Notes under the pieces: model-generated
What the model was told of the DNA's origin: nothing
The model's database searches: none
The model's input: only the letters and a program-made list of their open reading frames with translations
Translations under genes and position numbers: made by a program
Shown here: piece after piece, positions 6,504 through 13,707 of the stretch
Layout of the letters: every line of letters begins with the position of its first letter
How positions within the stretch are numbered: position 1 is the stretch's first letter
NCBI GenBank assembly: GCA_035295985.1
Contig: DATHBT010000273.1
Span: 1 to 30,844, forward strand
DNA: 30,844 nt
DNA from: JAIVGV01 sp035295985
GTDB lineage: Bacteria > Acidobacteriota > Blastocatellia > Pyrinomonadales > Pyrinomonadaceae
Reading direction: 5' to 3'

Positions 6504-6588
6504 GCCGAACAAGCCAATGCACTCGACCGCCCGCCAGCGGGCCTCTCATAATAGTTGAACGGGCGGCGTGTGATTGGCGGCGTTAGGC
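6504..6588 (+). repeat. attC site, forward
   Basis: Reads GCCGAAC (6504-6510), AAGCCAATGCACTCGACC, CTCTCAT in the middle, then GTGTGATTGGCGGC and the core GTTAGGC (6582-6588). Total 85 bp. Confidence 0.88.
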
Positions 6589-6635
6589 TTTCTTGTGCCA
6601 GCAAAACCTCAACATCAAATTCTAGGAGACGAGTT

Positions 6636-7619
6636 ATGGATAAAATGCCGCCGGCTCAAGTGTTGTGGGGGATGATCAACTCCAATGTGCTCGCGCGTTG
6701 TGTACAGGTCGTCGCCGAATACGGCGTGGCTGATGCTTTGGCGGAGCGCCCGATGACGGCGGAGGAGCTAGCCGCGCAAACTGGTATGAACGCAGGTGCG
6801 CTGCGCCGAATTCTGCGCTTGTTGGTTGCTCACGAGGTGTTTACACAGGAGGGCAGCCTTTACCGACACACGCCCGTGTCAGAGCTGCTGCGCACCGATC
6901 ACCCGCATTCGATGCGATCCTTCGCCAGGATGATGAACCTTCCCATCTTCCTGAAAAGCTTCGCGGGACTCACTCAGGTCGCGAAAACCGGCCGACCGGT
7001 GATGGATTTCGCGGGGTTTATGGAATACTTCGCCGCCCAACCTGAAGAATCGAGCATCTTCAATCAGGCTATGGCCGACAAGTCCCGCAGCATTATTCCG
7101 GCCGTGCTTGACGCATATGATTTCAGCCCCTTCCGTGTAATTGCCGACATTGGTGGTGGCCGCGGCCACCTGTTGCGCGACATCCTGGAACAAACGCCAA
7201 CCGCCTCAGGCATCCTCTTTGATCTGCCCCACGTCATCCGGGAGGCGGCTGCCCACGAATCGGTACGGCTGCGCCTTCAGCCGGGCGATTTCTTTGCTGA
7301 TGCGCTTCCGACCGCCGACGCCTACTTGCTAATGGAGGTAGTTCACGACTGGAATGACGAGGACTCAACTAGGATTCTAGCGGCAATACGTCGAGCAGCT
7401 CCCTCGCACGCTCGTCTACTGATTTTCGAGGCTATCGTTTCGGAAGCCCCCGGCCCGGATTTCAGCAAGGTGCTCGATGTCATCATGCTGGCGGTGACAG
7501 GGGGGCGGGAACGAACACCTTCGGAGTACGAAGCCCTGCTTTCGCGTACCGGATTTAGGTTAGAAAGAATCATCACGATGCCTTCCCAATACTCAATCAT
7601 AGAAGCCGTCGTCATTTGA
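6636..7619 (+). CDS. SAM-dependent O-methyltransferase (plant-type family 2)
   Basis: I chose ATG 6636 (327 residues) because CTAGGAGACGAG lies just upstream; a longer frame from 6555 would begin inside the attC. The N-terminal winged-helix dimerisation domain (residues 1 to about 100: GVADALAERPMTAEELAAQTG, then ALRRILRLLVAHEVF) precedes a Rossmann methyltransferase domain. That domain has the SAM motif DIGGGRGHLL (from residue 171) and the catalytic His237 in VVHDWNDED. The family methylates hydroxyl groups on aromatic or polyketide-type small molecules, for example hydroxyneurosporene. The substrate is unknown here. No biosynthetic partner is in the cassette. Confidence 0.9.
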   Translation: MDKMPPAQVLWGMINSNVLARCVQVVAEYGVADALAERPMTAEELAAQTGMNAGALRRILRLLVAHEVFTQEGSLYRHTPVSELLRTDHPHSMRSFARMMNLPIFLKSFAGLTQVAKTGRPVMDFAGFMEYFAAQPEESSIFNQAMADKSRSIIPAVLDAYDFSPFRVIADIGGGRGHLLRDILEQTPTASGILFDLPHVIREAAAHESVRLRLQPGDFFADALPTADAYLLMEVVHDWNDEDSTRILAAIRRAAPSHARLLIFEAIVSEAPGPDFSKVLDVIMLAVTGGRERTPSEYEALLSRTGFRLERIITMPSQYSIIEAVVI

Positions 7620-7678
7620 AGCAGGAAAGTGGCTGGCATTGAAAGAGGGCGCGGATGTATAAGGCTCTTGGCCGGAAC

Positions 7679-7780
7679 GCCTAACAACGGCATGCGCCCG
7701 ACCCGAATCAGCGGGCCTCTCATCGCTAGACTTAGCCGTGGCGTGGTTGTGTGCGCGGCGGCTGATGCTGGGCGTTAGGC
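7679..7780 (+). repeat. attC site, forward
   Basis: Reads GCCTAAC (7679-7685), AACGGCATGCGCCCGACCC, CTCTCATCG, then GCGGCTGATGCTGGGC and the core GTTAGGC (7774-7780). Total 102 bp, consensus class. Confidence 0.93.
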
Positions 7781-7811
7781 GTTTCGCTCTTACGGAAGGA
7801 TGAGGTTACAT

Positions 7812-8597
7812 ATGTCCTTACATACGATGTTACGGCTACTGGCTTTGAGTCTCTTATCAGCCTGCTGTCTCTCAGTCAACACATTGGCTGCAAAGAAGCA
7901 CACTCTTTTAGTCGTCTTCACCCACGGCGACGACATCGCATCAATCGTCCCGCTTCTCGCCAAGTCTTCGGCCGAGGGGCACACGGTGTATTACGCCATT
8001 TTCCCGGGAGTTCAAGCCGCCGACGAGGCGGGTAAAGAATTAAACTGCGGGGCGCGGGCTCTGGGAGTTAAACAGACCTTTGTCATGCGCGGGCCGGCAG
8101 GCGTCGAGAACCCCGTGATAAAGGCGGTGGCCGAACGTTTGATTGAAATAATCAACGAGACTAAACCGGACGTGATTGTCACCTGGGGGCCTGACGGCTC
8201 GACCGGGCACGGCCGCCATATCATGGTCGGCAATGTCGTCACGCGTCTTTTCCAGCAGCAGGCGCTTCTTAAGCATAAACCGCGCAAACTTTATTACGTC
8301 GCGTTCCCCGAATCGCGCTTTCCCGACACGCGCTTGCCATTCGGGCAGATCGCGGACGTTGACGGGCCATTCGGCACAGTGAGCGACGCCTTTATTACTA
8401 CGAGGGTTGACGGCAGCCGCTATTTGAAGCAGGCGCGGGAGGCGATAGCTTGCTTCACCACCACGCAAGAAAATAATGAAGTGTGGCAGCGGAAGTGGTC
8501 TGAGAGGGTGGCGACGACGCTCGGCGGTACGGTCTTCCTGCGGCTTGTAATGCCCGCCAAAAACGGAGGCGAGACCGATATTTTCAAAGGCTTATGA
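7812..8597 (+). CDS. Exported PIG-L/LmbE-family deacetylase-like protein
   Basis: I chose ATG 7812 (261 residues) over the in-frame ATG at 7800, because GGAAGG lies directly against the first ATG but is better spaced for the second. A signal peptide (MLRLLALSLLSACCLSVNTLA) is followed by a PIG-L fold. The family's AHPDDE motif reads THGDDI here: the zinc-binding His38 and Asp41 and the catalytic Asp40 remain, but Pro and Glu are lost. The second site, GHGRH (about 133-136), keeps both histidines of the usual HPDH. PIG-L enzymes deacetylate N-acetylglucosaminyl compounds and similar sugars. Export suggests a cell-wall or extracellular glycan substrate. Confidence 0.82.
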   Translation: MSLHTMLRLLALSLLSACCLSVNTLAAKKHTLLVVFTHGDDIASIVPLLAKSSAEGHTVYYAIFPGVQAADEAGKELNCGARALGVKQTFVMRGPAGVENPVIKAVAERLIEIINETKPDVIVTWGPDGSTGHGRHIMVGNVVTRLFQQQALLKHKPRKLYYVAFPESRFPDTRLPFGQIADVDGPFGTVSDAFITTRVDGSRYLKQAREAIACFTTTQENNEVWQRKWSERVATTLGGTVFLRLVMPAKNGGETDIFKGL

Positions 8598-8624
8598 TCT
8601 AAGGTCAGTGTTTACCACAGGCAC

Positions 8625-8710
8625 GCCTAACAACGGCATGCACCCGACGCCCCTTCAGCGTGCCTCTCATGCACGTTGAACGGGGGCGCGGGTGATGCCT
8701 GGCGTTAGAT
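8625..8710 (+). repeat. attC site, forward
   Basis: Reads GCCTAAC (8625-8631), AACGGCATGCACCCGACG, CTCTCATGCA, then GCGGGTGATGCCTGGC and the core GTTAGAT (8704-8710). Total 86 bp. It is nearly the same as the cut site at 1-65. Confidence 0.93.
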
Positions 8711-8783
8711 TCTTTCCCTATCCTCACACCCATACGGGGTATGCTCTGCTTGATATCAGTGGCAAGCTATATTGTCATAGCCA

Positions 8784-8789
8784 TATAAT
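8784..8789 (+). promoter_or_regulatory. Possible -10 box in an AT-rich leader
   Basis: A perfect TATAAT lies 69 bases before the radical SAM start, inside a 147-base AT-rich leader unlike the rest of the array. No good -35 is spaced correctly (TGGCAA at 18 bases is weak). It may let this cassette be expressed on its own. Confidence 0.3.
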
Positions 8790-8857
8790 GTGTTACATAG
8801 GTATTGCTGATTAATAGCAATGGCTGAAGATACTGTGATTTTAGTGGGGTTAACACG

Positions 8858-10132
8858 ATGAAAAAGATGCGGGCGTATTCAAACATTCTCAAACTAAGGT
8901 TGAATATGGCTCTGAAGCGGGAAGTCGTTCTCAACTACCCGGTAGAGGCGTATCTGGAGCCGACCTCCTTCTGTAATCTACGTTGTCCCGCGTGCCCCAC
9001 CGGGCTGAGGCTTGGCGAAAGGCCCTCAGTATCCATTGATGAAAATCTATTTAAAGCTGCCATCGATGAGATTGGCGACTATGTTTTTCTGTTGTGGATG
9101 TACAACTGGGGCGAGCCATTGCTGCACAAACAGACGCCGGAGTTGATTCGTTACGCAAAGACTAAGGACCTCAAGGTCGTTCTCAGCTCAAATCTCAGTA
9201 TTAAGCTGAGCGATGATTACATCGAGCGTCTGGTGAGAAGCGGCTTGGATACATTGATTGTCGGCCTGGATGGAGTTACGGAAGAGACTTATAAAAAATA
9301 CCGGGTTAATGGTCAACTCGACCTTGTGCGCGACAACATGAGGCGTCTCCAGGACGCCAAAGCGCGTTTGGGCTCGGCGACGCCGCACGTCTTGTGGCAG
9401 TTCCTGGTCTTTCGTCATAACGAACATGAGATAGACCAAGTGCTGACTGATTATAAGCAGTGGGGCGCGGACAGCATTAAAATCTCTCCGGCGGAGATGC
9501 CGGTGGAGCCGCACAATCAAGGATTCGAGCCCTCGACACTTCCACAGTACAACATGTATCACAACGATAACGCGTTTATGAAGGAGATAGAAAATCAGAT
9601 GAGCAGCGGGCGTGCGTGCTCATGGCTCTACGGAACCTTCGTGATGAATCCGAACGGCAAAGTCTCTCCCTGCTGCGGGGTCTCCGCGGAGCAGAACGAT
9701 TTCGGTGAGTACCGAGCCGGCGGTGACTTTTTCAAGGTCTGGAATAACAGCAAGTTCAGGCAGGCCAGGAGTTTGTTTACAAGTTTCAGTAAAAGCCGAT
9801 CGGATAGGGGGCTGAGCGAGGAGCAGAAACGCGAGATAAGCAGGCGGATTGACGGGATGGCTATGGGCACAAACCACTCACTGGTAGGGACCGAACTAAT
9901 CTGTCATAAGTGCCCAATCCCGTTTAGGCAAGATGACGCAAGAGGTACAATTCTCGATGTCACTTACGGGCTGGTCCACACTCTCAGACATGAACAGTCA
10001 ATATTGATAAAAGCCCGCAGTGTCTTTGCCTATCTGTTAATGGGAGCGCCCCACTGGCGGATGTTAGGCAAAATGGTTATGCACAAAATATACGGCTCTA
10101 GAGACAATTCTGAGGCAGCAGCTCGGGGCTGA
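8858..10132 (+). CDS. Radical SAM enzyme with SPASM domain
   Basis: This 424-residue protein has the radical SAM CxxxCxxC motif in FCNLRCPAC (Cys39, Cys43, Cys46), which binds a 4Fe-4S cluster and cleaves S-adenosylmethionine. GEPLLHK and the later IVGLDGVTEETYKKYR are further radical SAM barrel motifs. The C-terminal part has SPASM-type cysteines: Cys254, the pair Cys272-273 in GKVSPCCG, and Cys349/Cys352 in ICHKCPIP, which would hold auxiliary clusters. Such enzymes modify peptides, sugars or sulfatase active sites. No precursor peptide is visible nearby, so the substrate is open. The last 60 residues are basic and hydrophobic (YLLMGAPHWRMLGKMV). It is the longest gene in the array after the thioredoxin and sits alone in its cassette. 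Confidence 0.92.
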   Translation: MKKMRAYSNILKLRLNMALKREVVLNYPVEAYLEPTSFCNLRCPACPTGLRLGERPSVSIDENLFKAAIDEIGDYVFLLWMYNWGEPLLHKQTPELIRYAKTKDLKVVLSSNLSIKLSDDYIERLVRSGLDTLIVGLDGVTEETYKKYRVNGQLDLVRDNMRRLQDAKARLGSATPHVLWQFLVFRHNEHEIDQVLTDYKQWGADSIKISPAEMPVEPHNQGFEPSTLPQYNMYHNDNAFMKEIENQMSSGRACSWLYGTFVMNPNGKVSPCCGVSAEQNDFGEYRAGGDFFKVWNNSKFRQARSLFTSFSKSRSDRGLSEEQKREISRRIDGMAMGTNHSLVGTELICHKCPIPFRQDDARGTILDVTYGLVHTLRHEQSILIKARSVFAYLLMGAPHWRMLGKMVMHKIYGSRDNSEAAARG

Positions 10133-10201
10133 GATTTTACCGGTTTAAAGAGCCCGGCTGATAAAACAAAGTTTTAGCCTACAAAAAACTTTTACGACGG
10201 A

Positions 10202-10356
10202 ATCTAACATGGGCATGCAGCGGAACGCGGGCCAGCTTGCTTTTCATTCGCGAGACTTGGATGCTTGTTTCGATTCGTCCGGGTGGAGACCGGCTCTCAC
10301 CCGCAGCTCGGATGATTGGTGCGTTGGATGCGCGCCGGTTATCCCCGGCGTTAGGC
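10202..10356 (+). repeat. attC site, forward, long (155 bp), second class
   Basis: Reads ATCTAAC (10202-10208), ATGGGCATGCAGCGGAACGC, a long central segment, then GCGCGCCGGTTATCCCCGGC and the core GTTAGGC (10350-10356). The right arm is the same as in the site at 4277. The centre is about 50 bp longer than in the other sites and contains GGGTGGAGACCGGCTCTCACCC, itself a small hairpin. Confidence 0.8.
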
Positions 10357-10408
10357 CGCTCCGGTAGCGCAGCCGTTTTATTGTAATCCTGATTCCTCAT
10401 TCATTCTC

Positions 10409-11026
10409 ATGCGCCACATCGAAGCCTTATCCGAACGTGAAATGGTCGCCGCCTTCCTCAAAGCTGAGATTGCCTCAGGGCGGTTCGGGAGTGATATCCT
10501 CACACTGCTCAGGCGCGACGGGCAGAACAGAAGCATTATTGATGAGCCGGATATCAGAAACGAGAGGGAGAATGCTTACCGCACCAAGTTGCTCGGCGAC
10601 TTCCGAGGCTATAGGCAAGATCGGGAGCTATTTCACGCCTTCCCCGAAGATGTCTGTTGGCATCGCTACTCCCTGAGCGGGGTAGAACTTGCGCGGGTCA
10701 AGTACATTGACTATTCCTACTGGAATGAGCTATCTGGTGGCTCCCGCCTGGCCGTGGATGCGGCTAGGAATATCCGCGACGGGGCAGAAGTATTCGGTCA
10801 GAGTACAAAGGGCTTCCTAGATGTTGCCCGTACACTGGAGGTTGGGGCGAAGTTCCCGGAACTCATCTTGGTTGGTACTGCCCCCGAAGCGGAGTTGGTA
10901 GTGCTAGAAGGTCATGTGAGACTTACAGCTTATCATTTGGTGCCGTGGTGTATTCCCGATGAACTAACGGCTATCATTGGCTTCTCGCCAGCGATAGTCG
11001 AATGGGTATCGAATGAAGCGGCCTAA
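10409..11026 (+). CDS. Unknown protein, possible ParB/sulfiredoxin-like fold
   Basis: This 205-residue protein ends with TAA inside the next attC (GCCTAAC), as cassette genes often do. There is no signal peptide. Near the C-terminus, LILVGTAPEAELVVLEGHVRLTAYHLV resembles the strand-turn-helix xxxGxHRxxA motif of ParB N-terminal and sulfiredoxin folds, where it binds a nucleotide. The N-terminal half is charged and helical (ERENAYRTKLLGDFRGYRQDRELFHAFP) and matches nothing I know. The function is open. If the motif is real, a CTPase or ATP-binding role is possible. Confidence 0.55.
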   Translation: MRHIEALSEREMVAAFLKAEIASGRFGSDILTLLRRDGQNRSIIDEPDIRNERENAYRTKLLGDFRGYRQDRELFHAFPEDVCWHRYSLSGVELARVKYIDYSYWNELSGGSRLAVDAARNIRDGAEVFGQSTKGFLDVARTLEVGAKFPELILVGTAPEAELVVLEGHVRLTAYHLVPWCIPDELTAIIGFSPAIVEWVSNEAA

Positions 11027-11122
11027 CAACGGCATGCACCCGACAGCGAGTCAGCGAGTCTTTCATCGTAAACTTGGCCGTGGCGCAGTTGGCTGCGCGG
11101 CGGGTGACGCGGGGCGTTAGAT
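11021..11122 (+). repeat. attC site, forward
   Basis: Reads GCCTAAC (11021-11027), AACGGCATGCACCCGACAG, TTTCATCG, then GCGGGTGACGCGGGGC and the core GTTAGAT (11116-11122). Total 102 bp. The stop codon of the preceding gene is inside its left end. Confidence 0.93.
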
Positions 11123-11168
11123 GGCTTTGCCTACCTGAAAAGCAACTAACAATGAGATACTTACCAGT

Positions 11169-12065
11169 ATGAGAAAAATGGCTGCCTCGTGCCTGTCAGT
11201 TTTAATGGCGCTTACCGCCATCCCGGCGAGCGCCCAGGAGATGACAGCTTTGTACAGAGTGCAGGGCTTGAACAATCCTTCTGCCTTAAACAGGATTAGG
11301 GTTTATTACAGCCCCGGCTATGAAAAGAGGGCTTTAGAGTTACGCGCCATGATTGAAGATGCCATGCAATTCTATGAGCGAAAATTGCAGATTAAGGAAG
11401 AAATTAACCTTGCTGTATTAACCCCGGAGCAGTGGCGACAGGTAGGTCTCCAAGTGCCGTATGGCGTCCCGAATGTTTCAAATCCGCCGCGCGTGATATT
11501 CCTGCCGGCGATGACCAATAATGCTACTACCGAAGCGAATCTCAGCCTCAAGAGTAAAGTGTCTCGCCAGACTTTAAAGATGATTGAGTCGAGTGGGTTC
11601 ACGTATGATGAAGGCGCAAGTAAATCTGTCGACCTGCTCGGTCTCCACGAGTTAGGGCACGTTTACAGTGCCGCCTATGGCATCAATGCTGCTAACAAAT
11701 GGCTTGATGAGTTTCTTGCGACATACTTTGCTTACGCTTATTTGAGGCAGAGACATCCCAAGTTGGCGCGGCTGTGGGAAGGGGTGAGTCATGCATACCT
11801 TGACGGTATCGAGCCGAAACATACGGGGCTTGAAGATTTCGAGCGTCTGTACTTCCGGGTAGGGCTGGATAATTACGGCTGGTATCAAGCGAAGTTCTTG
11901 CTGAAAGGGGCGCAAATTCATAAAGCGAAGGGGCTGAGGTTTCTCGAGGAAGTGAGGAAAGCTTTCCCAAAATCTGAAAGGGAGTCGGTCTCGCTTGAAG
12001 TCGCGCTGAGCAGGCTAGAGAAGATTAGTCCGGGATTCGCCGCGTGGTCAAAAGAGTTAAAATAA
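11169..12065 (+). CDS. Secreted HExxH metalloprotease-like protein
   Basis: This 298-residue protein has a signal peptide with ASA-Q cleavage near residue 23. The zinc motif is HELGH (160-164), followed by WLDEFLATYFAY with Glu181 as the likely third ligand. This is the order of gluzincin or peptidase-MA-like proteases (HExxH then W-x-E-x-x-A-x-Y). The N-terminal domain (residues 40-150) has IRVYYSPGYEKRALELRAMIEDA, typical of the pro- or substrate-binding region of such proteins. It probably acts in the periplasm or outside the cell. It is the only gene of its cassette and begins 47 bases after the attC core. Confidence 0.78.
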   Translation: MRKMAASCLSVLMALTAIPASAQEMTALYRVQGLNNPSALNRIRVYYSPGYEKRALELRAMIEDAMQFYERKLQIKEEINLAVLTPEQWRQVGLQVPYGVPNVSNPPRVIFLPAMTNNATTEANLSLKSKVSRQTLKMIESSGFTYDEGASKSVDLLGLHELGHVYSAAYGINAANKWLDEFLATYFAYAYLRQRHPKLARLWEGVSHAYLDGIEPKHTGLEDFERLYFRVGLDNYGWYQAKFLLKGAQIHKAKGLRFLEEVRKAFPKSERESVSLEVALSRLEKISPGFAAWSKELK

Positions 12066-12089
12066 AATGCGTCGCTCTGCCAACGCGCC

Positions 12090-12189
12090 CTCTAACAACG
12101 GCATGCACCCGACCCGGTTCAGCATGGGTGGCATCCGACAGCTTGGGTGCTTGATGTTGTGCCCGGGCGGGTGATGCCGGGCGTTATGC
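12090..12189 (+). repeat. attC site, forward
   Basis: Reads CTCTAAC (12090-12096), AACGGCATGCACCCGACCC, then GCGGGTGATGCCGGGC and the core GTTATGC (12183-12189). Total 100 bp. The core has T where a purine is usual. Confidence 0.9.
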
Positions 12190-12332
12190 GTACTTAGTCT
12201 CGCTTGAAATTGAGACAATGAAGAACCTCTACTTTGCCTGATTGATTATCCTTCCACAGGACGCGGCCCGGCGCTGCGCCCGCTCGACTTAACCCTTGTG
12301 TTAATGAAAACGCGGCCGGATAATGGAGAGCG

Positions 12333-12452
12333 TTAGGCCGCAGGGCGCGGCTTTTGCCGCCCCATTACGGAGCTAGGCCGAATGATTCGGCTTTTCATGC
12401 TCTATTACGGAGTTATGCCGCAGGGTTCGGCATAATATGCGTTATGCGGCTT
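12333..12452 (+). repeat. Tandem 40-bp imperfect repeat with hairpins
   Basis: Units begin at 12333, 12373 and 12413, exactly 40 bases apart. Each opens with TTAGGCCG, CTAGGCCG or TTATGCCG, then six or seven bases, then CGGC, forming a short hairpin. The first two close with ATTACGGAG; the third diverges near 12431. The first unit starts in GTTAGGC (12332-12338), which looks like an isolated attC core, and GTTATGC recurs at 12440. The stretch 12190-12469 otherwise holds no gene. It may be a degenerate attC series or a small regulatory repeat before the next gene. Confidence 0.6.
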
Positions 12453-12469
12453 CGCCCTGCTTACGATTT

Positions 12470-13033
12470 ATGAAAAACCTTATCGTTACAACATTCCTTG
12501 TTAGCCTTGCTGCGCTGCTTATCCCGCCGCCGTTCGGCGTTCGTGCTTTAGGCCATCAGGCGACACAGGGGCACGTTAAATTGAGGCGAGAAAACCCCGA
12601 TGGGTGGTTCACCTTGCTCGTTCCGTCCGGCATGGGCAAGGTCGAGCGTCATGCCGACGTTGACGGCGGTTTTTACCGGATGGAAGAGTTTGAGGTTGAT
12701 TATGATTATTGGGCGTATGAGAACACGCCCAATTTTCTCCGTACCGCCGGTGGCAGTTACCCGAAAGGGCCGTTGCTTGCCTGCTCCTCGAAGGCGCGGC
12801 ATCCTCGCAACTCGTGGACGAGAATTGATGGGAGGAGGGCTTTAATCCAAACGTGCTCAGATTCGGATGAATGGCGCGGATCTTTTCACGTCTACTACGT
12901 CACCTTCCCAAAGCTGAAGGTGTATGATGGCGCGGGGGTGAGGAACGGTATGTTAAACCTCACGATCAGGTACAAGAATCGGCGCTATCTGTCCGCGGCT
13001 GAGCGTATTGTTCACTCGCTAGATTTCAAATAA
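12470..13033 (+). CDS. Secreted protein of unknown function
   Basis: I chose ATG 12470 (187 residues) because it starts a clean signal peptide (MKNLIVTTFLVSLAALLIPPPFG). The longer frame from 12437 begins inside the repeat region and adds eleven residues without that character. The mature part is rich in aromatic residues and strands (GWFTLLVPSGMGKVERH, VDYDYWAYENTP, SFHVYYVTFPKLKVYDG), with two cysteines (ACSSK and QTCSD) that could pair. I do not recognise a family. It is likely periplasmic. Confidence 0.65.
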   Translation: MKNLIVTTFLVSLAALLIPPPFGVRALGHQATQGHVKLRRENPDGWFTLLVPSGMGKVERHADVDGGFYRMEEFEVDYDYWAYENTPNFLRTAGGSYPKGPLLACSSKARHPRNSWTRIDGRRALIQTCSDSDEWRGSFHVYYVTFPKLKVYDGAGVRNGMLNLTIRYKNRRYLSAAERIVHSLDFK

Positions 13034-13039
13034 AGGGCC

Positions 13040-13142
13040 GCATAACAACGGCATGCACCCGACCGCGAATAGCGTTGATTTCATCCGCGAGACTTGCTTT
13101 ATTGCTGCGATTTCTCGCGGCGGGTGATGCCAGGCGTTAGGC
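13040..13142 (+). repeat. attC site, forward
   Basis: Reads GCATAAC (13040-13046), AACGGCATGCACCCGACCG, then GCGGGTGATGCCAGGC and the core GTTAGGC (13136-13142). Total 103 bp. Confidence 0.93.
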
Positions 13143-13173
13143 GTTTCTTCTTGTGCTTGCTAGAGGTTGATTT

Positions 13174-13548
13174 ATGTACTTGATTCACAGCATAAAATTC
13201 ATTGCCCTTACCATCGTCCTCGCAGCCTTATCCTGCCTACCTCCTCAACTTTCGGGTCATGCCCAGAGTTCTGCTGAGGGCAAAGTGAAGGGTGTGACGA
13301 CGGATCAATGGGGCGCAAGAATCCCGAACGTAACTGTAGTTTTTGAAAGCGTGGGCTTGCGCCGTGAAGTGAAATCTAATGGAGGTACAGGCGAGTTTGA
13401 GCTTGTGCTGCCCGCTGGCGAGTATCGAGTTTCGGCAGAGTTGGAGGCTTTCCACCCTTACAAGCGAAAGAAGCTGCGAATTGAAGCGGGGAAGACCAAA
13501 AAACTGAAGGTGAAGCTCAAATCCAAGTATCCACCCATTACGGAGTAG
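13174..13548 (+). CDS. Secreted carboxypeptidase-regulatory-like (Ig-like) domain protein
   Basis: This 124-residue protein has a signal peptide (FIALTIVLAALSCLPPQLSGHAQ) and a single CarboxypepD_reg-type beta sandwich. The domain reads GKVKGVTTDQWGARIPNVTVVFES, then GEFELVLPAGEYRVSAELEAF and a closing KKLRIEAGKTKKLKVKLK. This domain is usually an N-terminal or repeated module of large outer-membrane or surface proteins, where it binds ligands or partners; as a stand-alone exported protein its role is unknown. The C-terminus is strongly basic. Single gene of its cassette. Confidence 0.82.
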   Translation: MYLIHSIKFIALTIVLAALSCLPPQLSGHAQSSAEGKVKGVTTDQWGARIPNVTVVFESVGLRREVKSNGGTGEFELVLPAGEYRVSAELEAFHPYKRKKLRIEAGKTKKLKVKLKSKYPPITE

Positions 13549-13576
13549 CGACGGTGCGTGGTAGATTGCAGGGCAC

Positions 13577-13677
13577 GCCTAACAACGGCATCCACCCGAC
13601 CCGATTCAGCGTGCCTCTCATCGTTAGCTTGAATGATTTCGAGGTTGTGTGCGGGCGGGTGATGCCGGGCGTTAGGC
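13577..13677 (+). repeat. attC site, forward
   Basis: Reads GCCTAAC (13577-13583), AACGGCATCCACCCGACCC, CTCTCATCG, then GCGGGTGATGCCGGGC and the core GTTAGGC (13671-13677). Total 101 bp. Confidence 0.93.
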
Positions 13678-13707
13678 GCTCGAGAACATAAAGGACATAA
13701 GGACTTC

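Noticed and set aside
6555..6635. Longer start for the O-methyltransferase
   Set aside because: It would begin inside the attC at 6504-6588. The ATG at 6636 has a good ribosome site and starts the family homology.
12333..12452. A CRISPR array
   Set aside because: Units are directly adjacent with a 40-base period and imperfect. There are no unique spacers between constant repeats and no cas genes.
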